From Halogeometricum sp. S1BR25-6 (GTDB lineage: Archaea > Halobacteriota > Halobacteria > Halobacteriales > Haloferacaceae), in contig NZ_JAMQOP010000001.1 of the NCBI RefSeq assembly GCF_031624495.1, positions 1,550,001 to 1,614,000 of the forward strand: a stretch of DNA of 64,000 nucleotides, written 5' to 3'. The notes under the pieces are model-generated. The model had not been told where the DNA came from, searched no databases, and saw only the letters and a list, made by a program, of their open reading frames with translations. Below, in pieces: positions 18,738-28,245 of this stretch (the stretch's first letter is position 1; the number at the start of each line of letters is the position of its first letter). A program made the position numbers and the translations under genes.

Positions 18738-20347
18738 GACCGCTCACCCGCCACGTTCGTGTTCGCCGCGTCGTCGGCGTCAGCGTCCGCGCTCGCAGCC
18801 GCGTCGTCCGCGACGGCGGCGCGCTCGTAGGAGTCGGGGTACTGGCCGGCCATCAGCAGGCCGAGTTCCTCCTCGGTCACCGTCTCGGGGTCGACGACGT
18901 CCATCAGTTCGCCCTCGTACATGACCGCGAGGCGGTCGGAGAGCCCCTGCACCTCGTCGAGTTTCGAGGAGACGAGGAGGATGCCCCGGCCGTCGTCCCG
19001 CAGGTCGAGCAGTCGCTCGTGGATGAACTCGGTCGACCCGATGTCGACGCCGCGCGTCGGGTGCGTGGCGACGACGAGCGAGGGGTCGCGCTCGAACTCG
19101 CGGCCGACGATGAACTTCTGCTGGTTCCCGCCGGAGAAGGAGTGGGCCTCCGCGTCGGCGTTCGGCGGCCGGACGTCGTAGCGTTCGATGACGTCCTCGG
19201 CGTGTTCGCGCGAACGCCCCCAGTCGATGCGACCGCTCTCGGCGAACGGCGCCCGGTGTTGGCTCCCGAGAATCGCGTTCCCGACGAGGTCGAAGTCCAT
19301 CACGAGGCCGCGCTCCTGTCGGTCCTCGGGGATGTAGGCCATCCCCTCGCGGATGCGGCGGCGGCGCGACCAGTCGTCTATCGGTTGCCCCTCGAAGGAG
19401 ACGGACCCGGCCGTCTGCTCGCGGAGGCCGGTGACGGCTTCGACGAGTTCGGACTGTCCGTTGCCGTCGACGCCGGCGATGCCGAACACCTCGCCCCCGC
19501 GCACGTCGAACGACACGTCGTCGACGACGTCGACGCCGCGTTCGTCCTCGACGCCGACGTTACGGACGGAGAGCACCGTCTCGCCGGGCGAGGCGGGCGG
19601 TTTGTCGAACTGCATCAGCACCTCGCGGCCGACCATCAGCGTCGCCAACTCCTCGCGGTCCGTCTCGGCGGTGGGCAGCGACCCGACGTTCTTCCCGTTG
19701 CGGAGGACGGTCACCTCGTCGGCCGCTTCGAGCGCCTCGCCGAGTTTGTGGGTGATGAAGATTATCGTCTTGCCCTGCGCGGTGAGTTCTTCGAGGACGA
19801 CGAACAGTTCCTCGACCTCCTGCGGCGTCAGTACCGCCGTCGGTTCGTCGAGGATGAGGACGTCCGCGCCGCGGTAGAGCGCCTTCAGAATCTCCACGCG
19901 CTGTTGGACGCCGACGGAGACGTCCTCGATGCGCGCGTCGGGGTCGACGTCGAAGCCGTAGCGCTCCGAGAGGTCGGTGACCTCCTCGCGGGCGCGGGCG
20001 CGGTCCACGGCGAGGCCGCCCCACTTCCGCGGTTCGTTTCCCAGGGTGATGTTCTCGGCGACGGTCATGGGGTCGACCAGCATGAAGTGCTGGTGGATCA
20101 TGCCGACCCCGGCGTCGATGGCGTCGCGCGGCGAGTCGAAATCGTGCGCCTCGCCGTCGAGATACACCGTTCCTTCGGTCGGTTCGTACAGGCCGTAGAG
20201 GACGTTCATCAGCGTGGTCTTCCCGGCCCCGTTCTCGCCGAGAAGCGCGTGCACCGTCCCGGACTCTACGGTGAGGTCGACGTCGTCGTTGGCGACGACT
20301 CCCGGGAACCGTTTGGTTATCCCGTCGAGTCGGACCGCTGGTGGCAT
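18734..20347 (-). CDS. ABC transporter ATP-binding protein, double nucleotide-binding domain (BMP/nucleoside-type)
   Basis: A 537-residue protein with two nucleotide-binding domains, as in sugar/nucleoside importers. The N-terminal domain has Walker A GENGAGKTT (about residues 37-45), signature VSVGVQQRVEILKALYRGAD and Walker B LILDEPTAVL. The C-terminal domain (from about 255) has IAGVDGNGQSE in place of a canonical Walker A and signature FSGGNQQKFIVGRE, so the second site is degenerate, as usual for this family. Energises uptake by the two downstream permeases. Ends in an acidic Ala/Asp tail. Confidence 0.94.
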   Translation of the reverse strand: MPPAVRLDGITKRFPGVVANDDVDLTVESGTVHALLGENGAGKTTLMNVLYGLYEPTEGTVYLDGEAHDFDSPRDAIDAGVGMIHQHFMLVDPMTVAENITLGNEPRKWGGLAVDRARAREEVTDLSERYGFDVDPDARIEDVSVGVQQRVEILKALYRGADVLILDEPTAVLTPQEVEELFVVLEELTAQGKTIIFITHKLGEALEAADEVTVLRNGKNVGSLPTAETDREELATLMVGREVLMQFDKPPASPGETVLSVRNVGVEDERGVDVVDDVSFDVRGGEVFGIAGVDGNGQSELVEAVTGLREQTAGSVSFEGQPIDDWSRRRRIREGMAYIPEDRQERGLVMDFDLVGNAILGSQHRAPFAESGRIDWGRSREHAEDVIERYDVRPPNADAEAHSFSGGNQQKFIVGREFERDPSLVVATHPTRGVDIGSTEFIHERLLDLRDDGRGILLVSSKLDEVQGLSDRLAVMYEGELMDVVDPETVTEEELGLLMAGQYPDSYERAAVADDAAASADADADDAANTNVAGERS

Positions 20348-20392
20348 TGTAGGTGAAATGAGTGAGGAATCGTTTATCTCCGCCGATTCGGT

Positions 20393-21541
20393 TCAGACGT
20401 TCGAGGGGTCCGTGGGCACGGAGACCGACCCGCCGACGACCTCTTCGCGGGCGGAACTGACGGCGTCTTTGACCGCGGACGGAATCTCCGATTCGAGCGT
20501 GTCGCCGTAGACGAGGTCGACCCCGTCCTCCTCCAGTCCGAGCGTCGTGACGGCGCCGCCGTCGAACGAGTCGTTGGCGACGGCCTCGACGGAAGTGTAC
20601 ACCGCCGTGTCGACGCGCTTGACCATGCTGCCGAGGATGATGTCCGCGTACGACGGCTTCGTGACCGACTGGGCGCGGTCGACGCCGATGGCGAAGTTCC
20701 CGTTCTCCTGTGCGGCCTGGAACACGCCGGTCCCGGTGTTACCGGAGGCGTGGAAGATGATGTCGGCGCCGCTGTTGTACATCGCGATGGCCGCCTCGCT
20801 CCCGGCCGTCGGTTCGTTGAAGCTCCCGACGTACGTCGACTGGACCTCGATGGAGTCGTCGACGTACTTGACGCCGGCGGTGTAGCCGGCCTCGAACTTG
20901 CCGATGAGGTCGCCCTCCTCGCCGCCGACGAAGCCGACGACCTTCTCGTCGGGTTTTGTCGACCCGCCGCCGGCGCTGAACTCCATCGTCGTGAGTCGCG
21001 CGGCCATGACGCCGGCGAGGAACGAGCCTTGGTGCTCCTCGAACACGTAGCTCGACACGTTGTCGGCGTCGACGGCGCTGTCGACGATCATGAACCGCTG
21101 GTCGGGGTAGTCCGAGGCGGTCTGCGAGAGGGCGTCGGCCTGCAGGTAGCCGATACAGCTAACGAGGTCGTACTCCGGGTTGGTCGAACTGGCGAACTGC
21201 TGCTGGAAGTTCTGGAACTGCGAGACGGAGTCGGGTTGCGCCTCGTCGTACTGGACGTCGAACTCCTCGGACGCCTGCTGGATTCCCTGCTGGGCCTGGT
21301 CGTTGAACGACCCGTCGCCCAGTCCGCCGGTGGCGTACACCATCCCGACGTTGATGGTCCCCTGACTCGACCCCCCGGTCGACTCCTCGCCCGTCCCGGT
21401 CCCGGTGGACTCGCCGTCGCCGGACGTCTCCGTGCTCTCCGCGGTCGTTCCGTCGCCCTCGCTCGTGGGACCGCCCGAACAGCCGGCCAGCCCCGCGATA
21501 CCTGCCACACCCGTCGCCTTTAAGAATCTCCGTCTATCCAT
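20393..21541 (-). CDS. BMP-family substrate-binding lipoprotein
   Basis: A 382-residue extracytoplasmic lipoprotein. MDRRRFLKATGVAGIAGLAGC is a twin-arginine signal with a lipobox Cys, the normal export route for haloarchaeal binding proteins; a Thr/Ser/Gly-rich spacer follows to about residue 60. The mature domain begins NVGMVYATGGLGDGSFND and contains DLVSCIGY and VVGFVGGEEGDLIGKFEAGY, typical of Med/BMP proteins that bind nucleosides (PnrA-like). It is the first gene of the importer operon (binding protein, ATPase, two permeases). ATG at 21541 is preferred to GTG at 21553 because Tat lipoproteins usually start MDRRRFL. Confidence 0.93.
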   Translation of the reverse strand: MDRRRFLKATGVAGIAGLAGCSGGPTSEGDGTTAESTETSGDGESTGTGTGEESTGGSSQGTINVGMVYATGGLGDGSFNDQAQQGIQQASEEFDVQYDEAQPDSVSQFQNFQQQFASSTNPEYDLVSCIGYLQADALSQTASDYPDQRFMIVDSAVDADNVSSYVFEEHQGSFLAGVMAARLTTMEFSAGGGSTKPDEKVVGFVGGEEGDLIGKFEAGYTAGVKYVDDSIEVQSTYVGSFNEPTAGSEAAIAMYNSGADIIFHASGNTGTGVFQAAQENGNFAIGVDRAQSVTKPSYADIILGSMVKRVDTAVYTSVEAVANDSFDGGAVTTLGLEEDGVDLVYGDTLESEIPSAVKDAVSSAREEVVGGSVSVPTDPSNV

Positions 21542-21675
21542 AGTTGTGGACACCTATTCACATAACCGAGGAGAGGCGGGCATAAGTGCGTCGCTTCCGG
21601 TCTCATCCCGGACGCGAGGCGCCCGTATGCGGACGAACGCGCCCTCACCGGGAGAAATCGACCACGTCCGTACAG

Positions 21676-23058
21676 TTACGCGGCCGCGTCGACGGCCGCC
21701 GCCACCACGTCGGTGACGGCGTCGACGAACGCGTCCACGTCGTCGGCCTCGGCGTACACCCGGACGTACGGTTCGGTGCCCGATGGGCGGACGAGCGCCC
21801 ACGAGGCGTCCGCGCGTTCGATACGGACGCCGTGTTCGGTGTCCACGTCGGCGTCGGGGAACGCCTCGGGGAGCGTCTCGGAGACGCGCGCCATGGCGGC
21901 CTGTTTGGCCTCGTCGGGACACTCGACGCTGACTTTCCGGTAGGGACGCTCGGTGACGGGTTCGCGCAGGGCGTCGAGACCCTGCTCGGCGACGAGTCGG
22001 GTGAAGACGGCCGCGGAGGCGACGCCGTCTATCCACCCGCCGAGTTCGGGGTGGACGTGCTTCCACGGTTCGGCGGCGAACACCACGTCGCCGCCGGCGG
22101 CCCGCGCCGACGCGATGCCCTCGTGGAGGGCGCCGAGGCGGACGCGTTCGACCCGGCCGCCCGCCGCGCGCACGCGTTCGTCGATGCGGCCCGAGGCGTT
22201 CGGCGTCGTCACGACCACCGGGTCGTCCGCATCGGCCTCGCGCACGAACTGCTCGGCGAGGATGGCCACGACGGTGTCCTCGTGAACTACGTCGCCGTCC
22301 GCGTCGACGACGACGATGCGGTCGGAGTCGCCGTCGTGGGCGATGCCGAAATCGTAGTCGCCGCCGGGTTCGGTCTCCTCGTCGGCGAGGAACGCGCGGA
22401 GGTCCGAGAGCGTCTCGGGCGTCGGCTTCGACCCCCGGCCGGGGAAGTGGCCGTCCACCTGTCCGTTGAGGGTGACGACGCGCGCCCCCAGTCGGCCGAG
22501 CACCTGCGGCGTTCCCAGCGCGGACATCCCGTTGCCGCAGTCGACGACGACGTTCAGTCCCTTCGGGTCGGCGCCGAACTCGCGGGCGTACTCGGTGACG
22601 GCTTCGCGGTAGTCCGCGAGGACGTCGACGGACTCGCTGTCCCCCCACAGTCCCCACGGCGCCGAGTCGGGGTCGGCGGCGACGCGCTCTTCGACCCCTC
22701 GTTCGAGGTTCTGGTCGTACTCCTCGCCGTCGACGAACACCTTGATTCCGTTGTCCGCTGGCGGGTTGTGCGAGGCGGTGAGCATGATTCCGCGCCGCCC
22801 CTGCGAGGCGAACGCGAGCGCCGGAGTCGGGAGTTTCCCCGCGCGGCGGACGTCGGCGCCGGCGGATTCGAGGCCCGCCTCGGCGGCGGCGGCGAGGGCC
22901 GGCCCCGTCGTCCGGCCGTCGCGCCCGACGACGACTTCCGCCCGCCTGTTCGACTCCACCGCGTCCAGACCCACCGCGCGACCGACCGAGAGCGCCAGTT
23001 CGGGCGTGACGCGCGTCACCGCGTCCCCCCGAATTCCGGCGGTTCCGAAGAGTTCCAT
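21676..23058 (-). CDS. glmM: phosphohexomutase, phosphoglucosamine mutase-like
   Basis: A 460-residue alpha-phosphohexomutase. Four signature loops are present: FGTAGIRGD at the N-terminus, the catalytic serine loop TASHNPPADNG (about residue 92), the metal loop DGDSDRIVVVD (about 230) and the phosphate-binding loop RPSGTEPYVRVY near the C-terminus. Archaeal relatives interconvert glucosamine-6- and -1-phosphate or act on glucose/mannose phosphates; the gene name is the most likely of these. ATG at 23058 begins MELFGTAGIRG, as in the family. Divergent from acylphosphatase. Confidence 0.88.
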   Translation of the reverse strand: MELFGTAGIRGDAVTRVTPELALSVGRAVGLDAVESNRRAEVVVGRDGRTTGPALAAAAEAGLESAGADVRRAGKLPTPALAFASQGRRGIMLTASHNPPADNGIKVFVDGEEYDQNLERGVEERVAADPDSAPWGLWGDSESVDVLADYREAVTEYAREFGADPKGLNVVVDCGNGMSALGTPQVLGRLGARVVTLNGQVDGHFPGRGSKPTPETLSDLRAFLADEETEPGGDYDFGIAHDGDSDRIVVVDADGDVVHEDTVVAILAEQFVREADADDPVVVTTPNASGRIDERVRAAGGRVERVRLGALHEGIASARAAGGDVVFAAEPWKHVHPELGGWIDGVASAAVFTRLVAEQGLDALREPVTERPYRKVSVECPDEAKQAAMARVSETLPEAFPDADVDTEHGVRIERADASWALVRPSGTEPYVRVYAEADDVDAFVDAVTDVVAAAVDAAA

Positions 23059-23173
23059 ACGGGCGACTCGGCGGCCCGTCACTTAGATGGCTTCGATTCT
23101 CGGGGACGGTCGCGCGGATTCTGCGGGTTCCGCGGCCGGCCGATACTTGTCGGTGGCCGTCGTACCGCCGCCC

Positions 23174-23455
23174 ATGAGCGACGAGCGAACGCGCGCCCAC
23201 GTCTTCGTCACCGGCACGGTGCAGGGCGTCTACTACCGAGCGAGCACGCGCGACGCCGCCCGAGAACGGAACCTCGACGGCTGGGTAAAGAACCTCGACG
23301 ACGGCCGCGTGGAGGCCGTCTTCGAGGGACCCGCCGATTCGGTCGAGGAGATGGTCGAGTGGTGTCACACCGGCAGCGAGGCCGCCGAGGTGAAATCCGT
23401 CGACGTCGACTACGGCGACCCCGAGGGCGAGTCGGGGTTCAGAATCGAGTGGTAG
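23174..23455 (+). CDS. acyP: acylphosphatase
   Basis: A 93-residue acylphosphatase that hydrolyses carboxyl-phosphate bonds. The active-site arginine and phosphate loop lie in VTGTVQGVYYRASTRDAARE, and the catalytic Asn in GWVKNLDDGRVEAVFEG. Length matches the family exactly. ATG at 23174 removes an unsupported leader of 29 residues. Divergent from the phosphohexomutase gene. Confidence 0.95.
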   Translation: MSDERTRAHVFVTGTVQGVYYRASTRDAARERNLDGWVKNLDDGRVEAVFEGPADSVEEMVEWCHTGSEAAEVKSVDVDYGDPEGESGFRIEW

Positions 23456-23526
23456 CGGGGCGAACGAAGTCGCGGACGGTCGGCGACGACGCCGACAGCT
23501 AAGTCGCTGCGGGTCGCTCGGACCCT

Positions 23527-23769
23527 ATGGGACGCCGTCCGAGAATCGACCGCGGCGGGTTCGGAGTCCTCGCATACGTCTACGCGTTCGTGACGTTCGT
23601 CGGTCTCCTCCTCACCACCGGCACCGGCTATCTGCTCGTCCGCGGGCCGTTCCTCGGCGGAGCGCTCTTAGAACCGACCCCGTTGCTGGGCGCTCTCGCC
23701 GGGTTCGTCGTCGGCGTCGTCGTCTTCGGGTGGGGCGCGACGCGCGCCGCGGACGTCACCCGATTCTGA
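23527..23769 (+). CDS. small two-helix membrane protein, unknown function
   Basis: An 80-residue protein. A short basic N-terminus (GRRPRIDRGG) precedes two clear hydrophobic helices (about residues 13-38 and 50-72), so both ends are probably cytoplasmic. About 70 bases downstream of acylphosphatase on the same strand. No family recognised. Convergent with the inositol-phosphatase gene. Confidence 0.65.
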   Translation: MGRRPRIDRGGFGVLAYVYAFVTFVGLLLTTGTGYLLVRGPFLGGALLEPTPLLGALAGFVVGVVVFGWGATRAADVTRF

Positions 23770-23792
23770 CTGCTCGCGGTCCGCGCGGCGAC

Positions 23793-24569
23793 TCAGAAGC
23801 CGAGCATCTCCAAGACGTCCTCGTGGGCCTCGCCGTTCGAGGCGAGGATGCCGTCGCTGTCGTGCCGCCAGCGGTTCCCGTCCAAGTCGGTGACGGTGCC
23901 GCCCGCTGCGCGGATCATGTGGACGCCCGCGACGGTGTCCCACGGATGCGCCTGCCCGATACCGAGGGCGGCGTCGATGGACCCCGCGGCGACCATCGCG
24001 AACGTCACCTGCGCCGACCCGATGCGCCGCATGTCGCCCAGTTCCTCGAAACAGGTCTCGATGACCGACATGTACTGCCCGCGGTTGTCGTCGTCCACCT
24101 TCAGCGTCGGCGAGACGACGAACCGCTCGGGGTCCGTCTCGTCGCTCACCGTCGTCTCCTCGCCGTTCTTCCGGAAGGAGTCCTCGTCGGCGACGAACGT
24201 GTGCCCGACGGCCGGGCGCGTCACCGCGGCGGCGACGGGTTCGGCGTCGCGGACGGCCGCCACCGCCTGACACCACGCGGTGAAGCCGTGGAGGTAGTTC
24301 GACGTGCCGTCGATAGGGTCGACGATCCAGGCGTCGCCCTCCTCGGGGGCCTCCTTCGGGGTGTCGCCCTCCTCGCCGACGACGACGTCATCGGGGTAGT
24401 GCTCGCCGATGACGTCGAGTATCTCGTCCTGCGCGGCGGCGTCCGCCTCGCTCACGACGTCCGTCTTCGAGGTCTTCTCTTCGGTCTCGATGTCCTCTTC
24501 GAACATCCCCATCGCCACGTCCGCGCCTGCGGCCGCCGACTCCTCGGCGACCGTCGCTCTATCAGTCAT
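23793..24569 (-). CDS. inositol monophosphatase-family phosphatase
   Basis: A 258-residue Mg-dependent, Li-sensitive phosphatase family member; archaeal relatives act on inositol-1-phosphate and/or fructose-1,6-bisphosphate. Metal-binding motifs are GEEGDTP, WIVDPIDGTSNYLHG (about residues 82-96) and PWDTVAGVHMIRAAGG (about 205-220). Start ATG at 24569 gives the usual length. Followed upstream by the RND exporter on the same strand, 67 bases away. Confidence 0.9.
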   Translation of the reverse strand: MTDRATVAEESAAAGADVAMGMFEEDIETEEKTSKTDVVSEADAAAQDEILDVIGEHYPDDVVVGEEGDTPKEAPEEGDAWIVDPIDGTSNYLHGFTAWCQAVAAVRDAEPVAAAVTRPAVGHTFVADEDSFRKNGEETTVSDETDPERFVVSPTLKVDDDNRGQYMSVIETCFEELGDMRRIGSAQVTFAMVAAGSIDAALGIGQAHPWDTVAGVHMIRAAGGTVTDLDGNRWRHDSDGILASNGEAHEDVLEMLGF

Positions 24570-24636
24570 GTTTGGGCAGTCGCCGGCGACCGAGAAATAG
24601 CCTCGGGCGTCGGGTCGCCTATCCACGAGTCGGTCG

Positions 24637-27201
24637 TCACCGACCCTCGCGGTTCCGGCCGCCGTCGGTGGTGAGGCGGTCCGATCCCGACCCTGAATCT
24701 GCGTCCGCATCCGTGTTCGCGTTCGGCGGTTCCCCGCCCATCGGCACGTCGGGGCTCTCGTTGGCGAAGCGGTCCCAGATGACCAGCGCCGAGGGGAGGA
24801 CGACGAGCGACGCGAGGAACGAGTAGACGATGGAGATGGCCGTGAGCACGCCGAACTGTCCGAGCACCGAGAGCAGCGAGAGGACGAGGACGCCGATACC
24901 GAACGCCGTCGTGAACATGCTGCCCATGAGCGCGCCGCCCGTGCCGACGACGGTCCGCCGCAGCGCCGTGTACAGGTCGGCGTCCTTCCGTTCGTCGACG
25001 AAGCGGTGGACGACGTGGACGGAGTAGTCGATGCCCAACCCGATGGTGAGAGAGAGGATGGTCGCGGTGAACGCGTTGAACGAGATGCCCAGAAGGCGCA
25101 TCGTCGCCGCGACGCCGGCCACCGAGACCACGATGGGCAGGAGGTTGGCGACGGCGATGGAGGGCAGGCCGTCGAGGACCCAGTAGCTGAACACGAGGAA
25201 CACCACCGTCCCCCCGAGGGCGAGGGCGAGACTCGTCACCGCGGAGTTGAAGATGAGGTCCGACACCGCCTGGAAGACGACGATGTTGCCAGTCGCGATG
25301 GCCTCGTACCGGAAGCGCTCGGCCATCTGCTCGCCGTCCTCGGTCGCCTCGACGTCCGACACGTCCGCCGAGACGGTGTAGACGACGCGGGCGCTCCGGT
25401 GGTCCTCGGCGAGGTACCGGTCCACCTGCGAGGACACCGGCGACGTCTCCAAGTAGTCGTATATCTCCCCGAGGTCGTCGTCGGGGATGCCGTTGCCGTT
25501 CGCGTCGTTCCGGGCGACGAGGCGGGCGAACTCGGGGTCCTGCTCGGCGTAGTCGCGGATGACCGTGACGACGCTCGTCGACTCGGCGCGGCCGTCCTCG
25601 ACGACGAACGAGTCCGGCGGGTTATCGCCGGCGCGGTGAAGTTCTTCGAGCGCTGAGTCCTGCTCCATCGGCCGCTCGACGTATATCGTGACCGACCCCC
25701 CCTGCGAACTCGTGAAGCGCTCTTCGAGGAAGTTCAGCGTGGCGACGACGGAGTAATCGCCCGGCGCGAACGGTTCCGGCAGCGACCGGAGGTAGGAGGG
25801 CACCTCCTCGGGCGGCAGGAAGTCCTCTTGGGTGAACGAGGTGTCGACGCCCGTCGCATAACCCGCCGCGCCGGCGGTGAACAGGAGGGTCACGAGGACG
25901 AACAGCACGGGGATTCGGTCGGCGATACCGACGCCGACGGAGAGCACGTCGCCGAGAGAGGACCCCTCGCGTCCGAGCGGTCGCTGACTGAACGTCGGAA
26001 TCGGCCACGACTCCTTGCGGCGGTCCATCCACACCTTCGCGGCGGGGAGGAACACGCCGAAGATGAGAAACGTGAACGTGATGCCGACGCCGGCGACGAC
26101 GCCGAAGTCGCGGATGGGCGGGAGGTCCGATGCGAGGTTCGAGAGGAAACCGATGACGGTAGTGCCGGTGACGATGAAGAAGGCGACGAGCAGTTGGTCG
26201 GTCGCCGCGCGCATGGCGTCCTCGATTCCCATCCCCGTCTCGCGGTCTTCGCGGTAGCGGTTGATGGCGTGGATGCCGAAGTCGATACCCACCGCGAGGA
26301 GGAGCGGCGGCACCGCGATCATGATCTGGTTGAACGGGATGCCCGCGAGGCCGAGGAAGCCGAACGTCCAGACGACGGCCATCGCCAGTGCGAACGTCCC
26401 CAACAGGAGGTCCAAGAGGTCGCGGTAGGCGACGACGAGGAAGAGGACGATGAGGATGACCGCCGCGGGCGTCACGATGAGCAGCGAGTCGGTGATGACC
26501 GCGCCGAACTCGTCGGCGACGATGCCGCTGCCGAAGACGGTGATGTCGCCCGGACCGGCGTCGACGATGCGCTGGACCCGCTGTTGGATGGGGGTGAGCG
26601 GGCTGTCGCCGGACTGGCCGGCCGAGGAGGACACCTCGGTCGGCAGCGAGTGCTGAATCACGCCGATGGTGGCCGACGCCGAGGCCGACCGGGCGTTGAA
26701 GTCCTCGCTCACCGACCCGGTGAACGCCGGGTTGTCGGCGTTCTCGCGAACTGCGGCGGTCACCTCGCCGTCGGTTGCGCGTTCGAGCGCCGTCACCTGC
26801 TCGTCGAGCGTCGTCGCGTTCGGGTCCAGCGTCCGCGCGACGACGGCGGCCGCCGAGGAGGTGCCGCTGACCCGCAGCGTCGGCTTCTCCTCGACGCGCT
26901 CCTGCGTCCTGAGCATCTGCAGCATCGACCGCCGCGAGAGGACGTTCTGCCCGCGTTGGATGAGTTGCGTGCTCCCCGTGTCCTGTCCGAAGACGGGGAG
27001 GAACTCCTGGTTCACCTGGTCGAGCGCGTCCTGCGCGGGGATGTCTTCCGCGAACTGCGAGGTGCCCGCCTCCGTGGAGACGTTCCCGAGGCCGACGGCG
27101 AAGAGGGCGGTGAGCACGAAGAACGCGAGCATCACCTGCCCGGGTCGCTCGACGATGTGGTCGTCGACCCAGTCGACGACGCCCTGATAGTCGTACGCCA
27201 T
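24637..27201 (-). CDS. RND-superfamily exporter (MMPL/HpnN-like)
   Basis: An 854-residue membrane protein with the RND layout: one N-terminal helix (about 22-42), a large extracytoplasmic domain, five or six helices, and the same arrangement repeated in the second half. Paired family motifs are GIDFGIHAINRYREDRE (about residue 310) and GIDYSVHVVHRFVDERK (about 727). Such proteins use the proton or sodium gradient to move lipids or other hydrophobic molecules; the substrate is unknown. The C-terminus is an acidic, Asp-rich tail. Starts at ATG; 267 bases without a gene lie upstream. Confidence 0.9.
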   Translation of the reverse strand: MAYDYQGVVDWVDDHIVERPGQVMLAFFVLTALFAVGLGNVSTEAGTSQFAEDIPAQDALDQVNQEFLPVFGQDTGSTQLIQRGQNVLSRRSMLQMLRTQERVEEKPTLRVSGTSSAAAVVARTLDPNATTLDEQVTALERATDGEVTAAVRENADNPAFTGSVSEDFNARSASASATIGVIQHSLPTEVSSSAGQSGDSPLTPIQQRVQRIVDAGPGDITVFGSGIVADEFGAVITDSLLIVTPAAVILIVLFLVVAYRDLLDLLLGTFALAMAVVWTFGFLGLAGIPFNQIMIAVPPLLLAVGIDFGIHAINRYREDRETGMGIEDAMRAATDQLLVAFFIVTGTTVIGFLSNLASDLPPIRDFGVVAGVGITFTFLIFGVFLPAAKVWMDRRKESWPIPTFSQRPLGREGSSLGDVLSVGVGIADRIPVLFVLVTLLFTAGAAGYATGVDTSFTQEDFLPPEEVPSYLRSLPEPFAPGDYSVVATLNFLEERFTSSQGGSVTIYVERPMEQDSALEELHRAGDNPPDSFVVEDGRAESTSVVTVIRDYAEQDPEFARLVARNDANGNGIPDDDLGEIYDYLETSPVSSQVDRYLAEDHRSARVVYTVSADVSDVEATEDGEQMAERFRYEAIATGNIVVFQAVSDLIFNSAVTSLALALGGTVVFLVFSYWVLDGLPSIAVANLLPIVVSVAGVAATMRLLGISFNAFTATILSLTIGLGIDYSVHVVHRFVDERKDADLYTALRRTVVGTGGALMGSMFTTAFGIGVLVLSLLSVLGQFGVLTAISIVYSFLASLVVLPSALVIWDRFANESPDVPMGGEPPNANTDADADSGSGSDRLTTDGGRNREGR

Positions 27202-27265
27202 CGGTCAGTTCCGCCGCTCCGGACGGCGAGTGGGAGCGCCGGCGTCGAGGCGGGCGGCGGTGTAT

Positions 27266-27298
27266 CGGACGCCTCGTCCGGGGCGCGCGAGGCGTCCG
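27266..27298. repeat. GC-rich hairpin upstream of the RND gene
   Basis: An 11-base-pair perfect inverted repeat (CGGACGCCTCG and its complement) with an 11-base loop. It lies between the RND start codon at 27201 and a TATA-like ACATATAAAT stretch at 27404-27413, so it would fall in the 5' leader if transcription begins there. Confidence 0.5.
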
Positions 27299-27468
27299 AC
27301 GGACGACGGGCGACGGTTCGGTGACATGGGGACTGAGCGCCCGCGTTCGACGGTCGCCGGTGCGGGCCGTACCGGCTGTCGTGTGGCTCTCATTCGCCCC
27401 GCCACATATAAATCGTGGGACGGTCGCCCGCGGCGTCGGTCGATGCGGTGCGAGGCGACGCGTTCCGT

Positions 27469-28170
27469 TCAGGCGGGGGCGACGTATCGGTTCGACAGGT
27501 GCGAGAGGACGTCGTCGACGACGCGGGGGTCGTACGTCCAGAAGCCGCGGAACACGTTCTGGTCTCGTTCCTCGGCGAGGAGCGCACACTTCGAGGCGTC
27601 CTCGCCGTCGCCGTCGTAGACGACGAACCACGTCGCGGCTATCTCCTCGTCGTCGACGAGGTGGACGGTCGCGCCGTCGAGCGTCGGTGCGTCGCCCTCC
27701 GGGACGGCGTAGACGTGGATGTCGAGGTTCTTGCGCGCGAGGCGGCGGTACACCTCGGCCTGTCGTCGCAGGGCGGACGCGCGCTGAAACCCGGCGTGGA
27801 GCGTTCCGCTGCCGGACCGCCACGCCCGGTCCTCTATCTCCCGCGACGCCGACACCATCCGCGCGCCGTCGTAGGAGGTGAACGTCGTCCGGTCGATGCG
27901 CGTCAGCACGTCCGAGAGGGCGGCCTCGAACGCCTCCGGCGTCAGCGGCGCCGAGAGGGCGGAGCAGTCCGTCCGGACCCACGACCCGTCGCCGTCGGTC
28001 AGTTCGGCGGTCCCCGACAGCGACTCACCTCCGTCCCGGCGCTCGACGGTCAGCGGGTACGGCGCGAGATACTCCCGCACCTGTTCGAGCAGTCGGTCGG
28101 AGACGGGTTCGTAGAGGACGAGCGTTCGCTCGCGTTCGCCCACCGCGGCGACGATGTCCCGCAGGCTCAT
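27469..28170 (-). CDS. DICT-domain sensory protein
   Basis: A 233-residue protein resembling haloarchaeal DICT-domain proteins. MSLRDIVAAVGERERTLVLYEP opens the family, the middle (FTSYDGARMVSASREIEDRAW, about residues 95-118) and LDIHVYAVPEG plus ATWFVVYDGDGE are typical of DICT, a domain found beside light and two-component sensors in bacteria. No catalytic output domain is present, so it probably binds a ligand or partner. A GTATATCC box about 28 bases upstream of the ATG predicts a leaderless transcript. Confidence 0.75.
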   Translation of the reverse strand: MSLRDIVAAVGERERTLVLYEPVSDRLLEQVREYLAPYPLTVERRDGGESLSGTAELTDGDGSWVRTDCSALSAPLTPEAFEAALSDVLTRIDRTTFTSYDGARMVSASREIEDRAWRSGSGTLHAGFQRASALRRQAEVYRRLARKNLDIHVYAVPEGDAPTLDGATVHLVDDEEIAATWFVVYDGDGEDASKCALLAEERDQNVFRGFWTYDPRVVDDVLSHLSNRYVAPA

Positions 28171-28194
28171 CTCGTACGGTCGAGACGGTCGACC

Positions 28195-28206
28195 CGGATA
28201 TACGTT
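28195..28206 (-). promoter_or_regulatory. TATA-like box for the DICT gene
   Basis: The minus strand reads ACGTATATCCGG in this stretch, about 25-36 bases upstream of the ATG at 28170. Confidence 0.45.
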
Positions 28207-28245
28207 TTCCCGAGAAGCACCGACATACAGCCGAGAGCGGCGGTT

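Noticed and set aside
19019-20356. Long plus-strand frame of about 445 codons
   Set aside because: Antisense to the double ATPase; the minus-strand protein has full ABC motifs, so this is a shadow frame.
16457-21541. Possible genomic island around the nucleoside-type importer
   Set aside because: Composition and codon use match the surroundings, and no integrase, att repeat or tRNA flanks it; it is an ordinary operon.
27205-27405. 66-codon minus-strand frame between the RND gene and a TATA-like element
   Set aside because: Arg/Pro-rich, no fold-like pattern, and it ends right before the RND start; more likely leader sequence.
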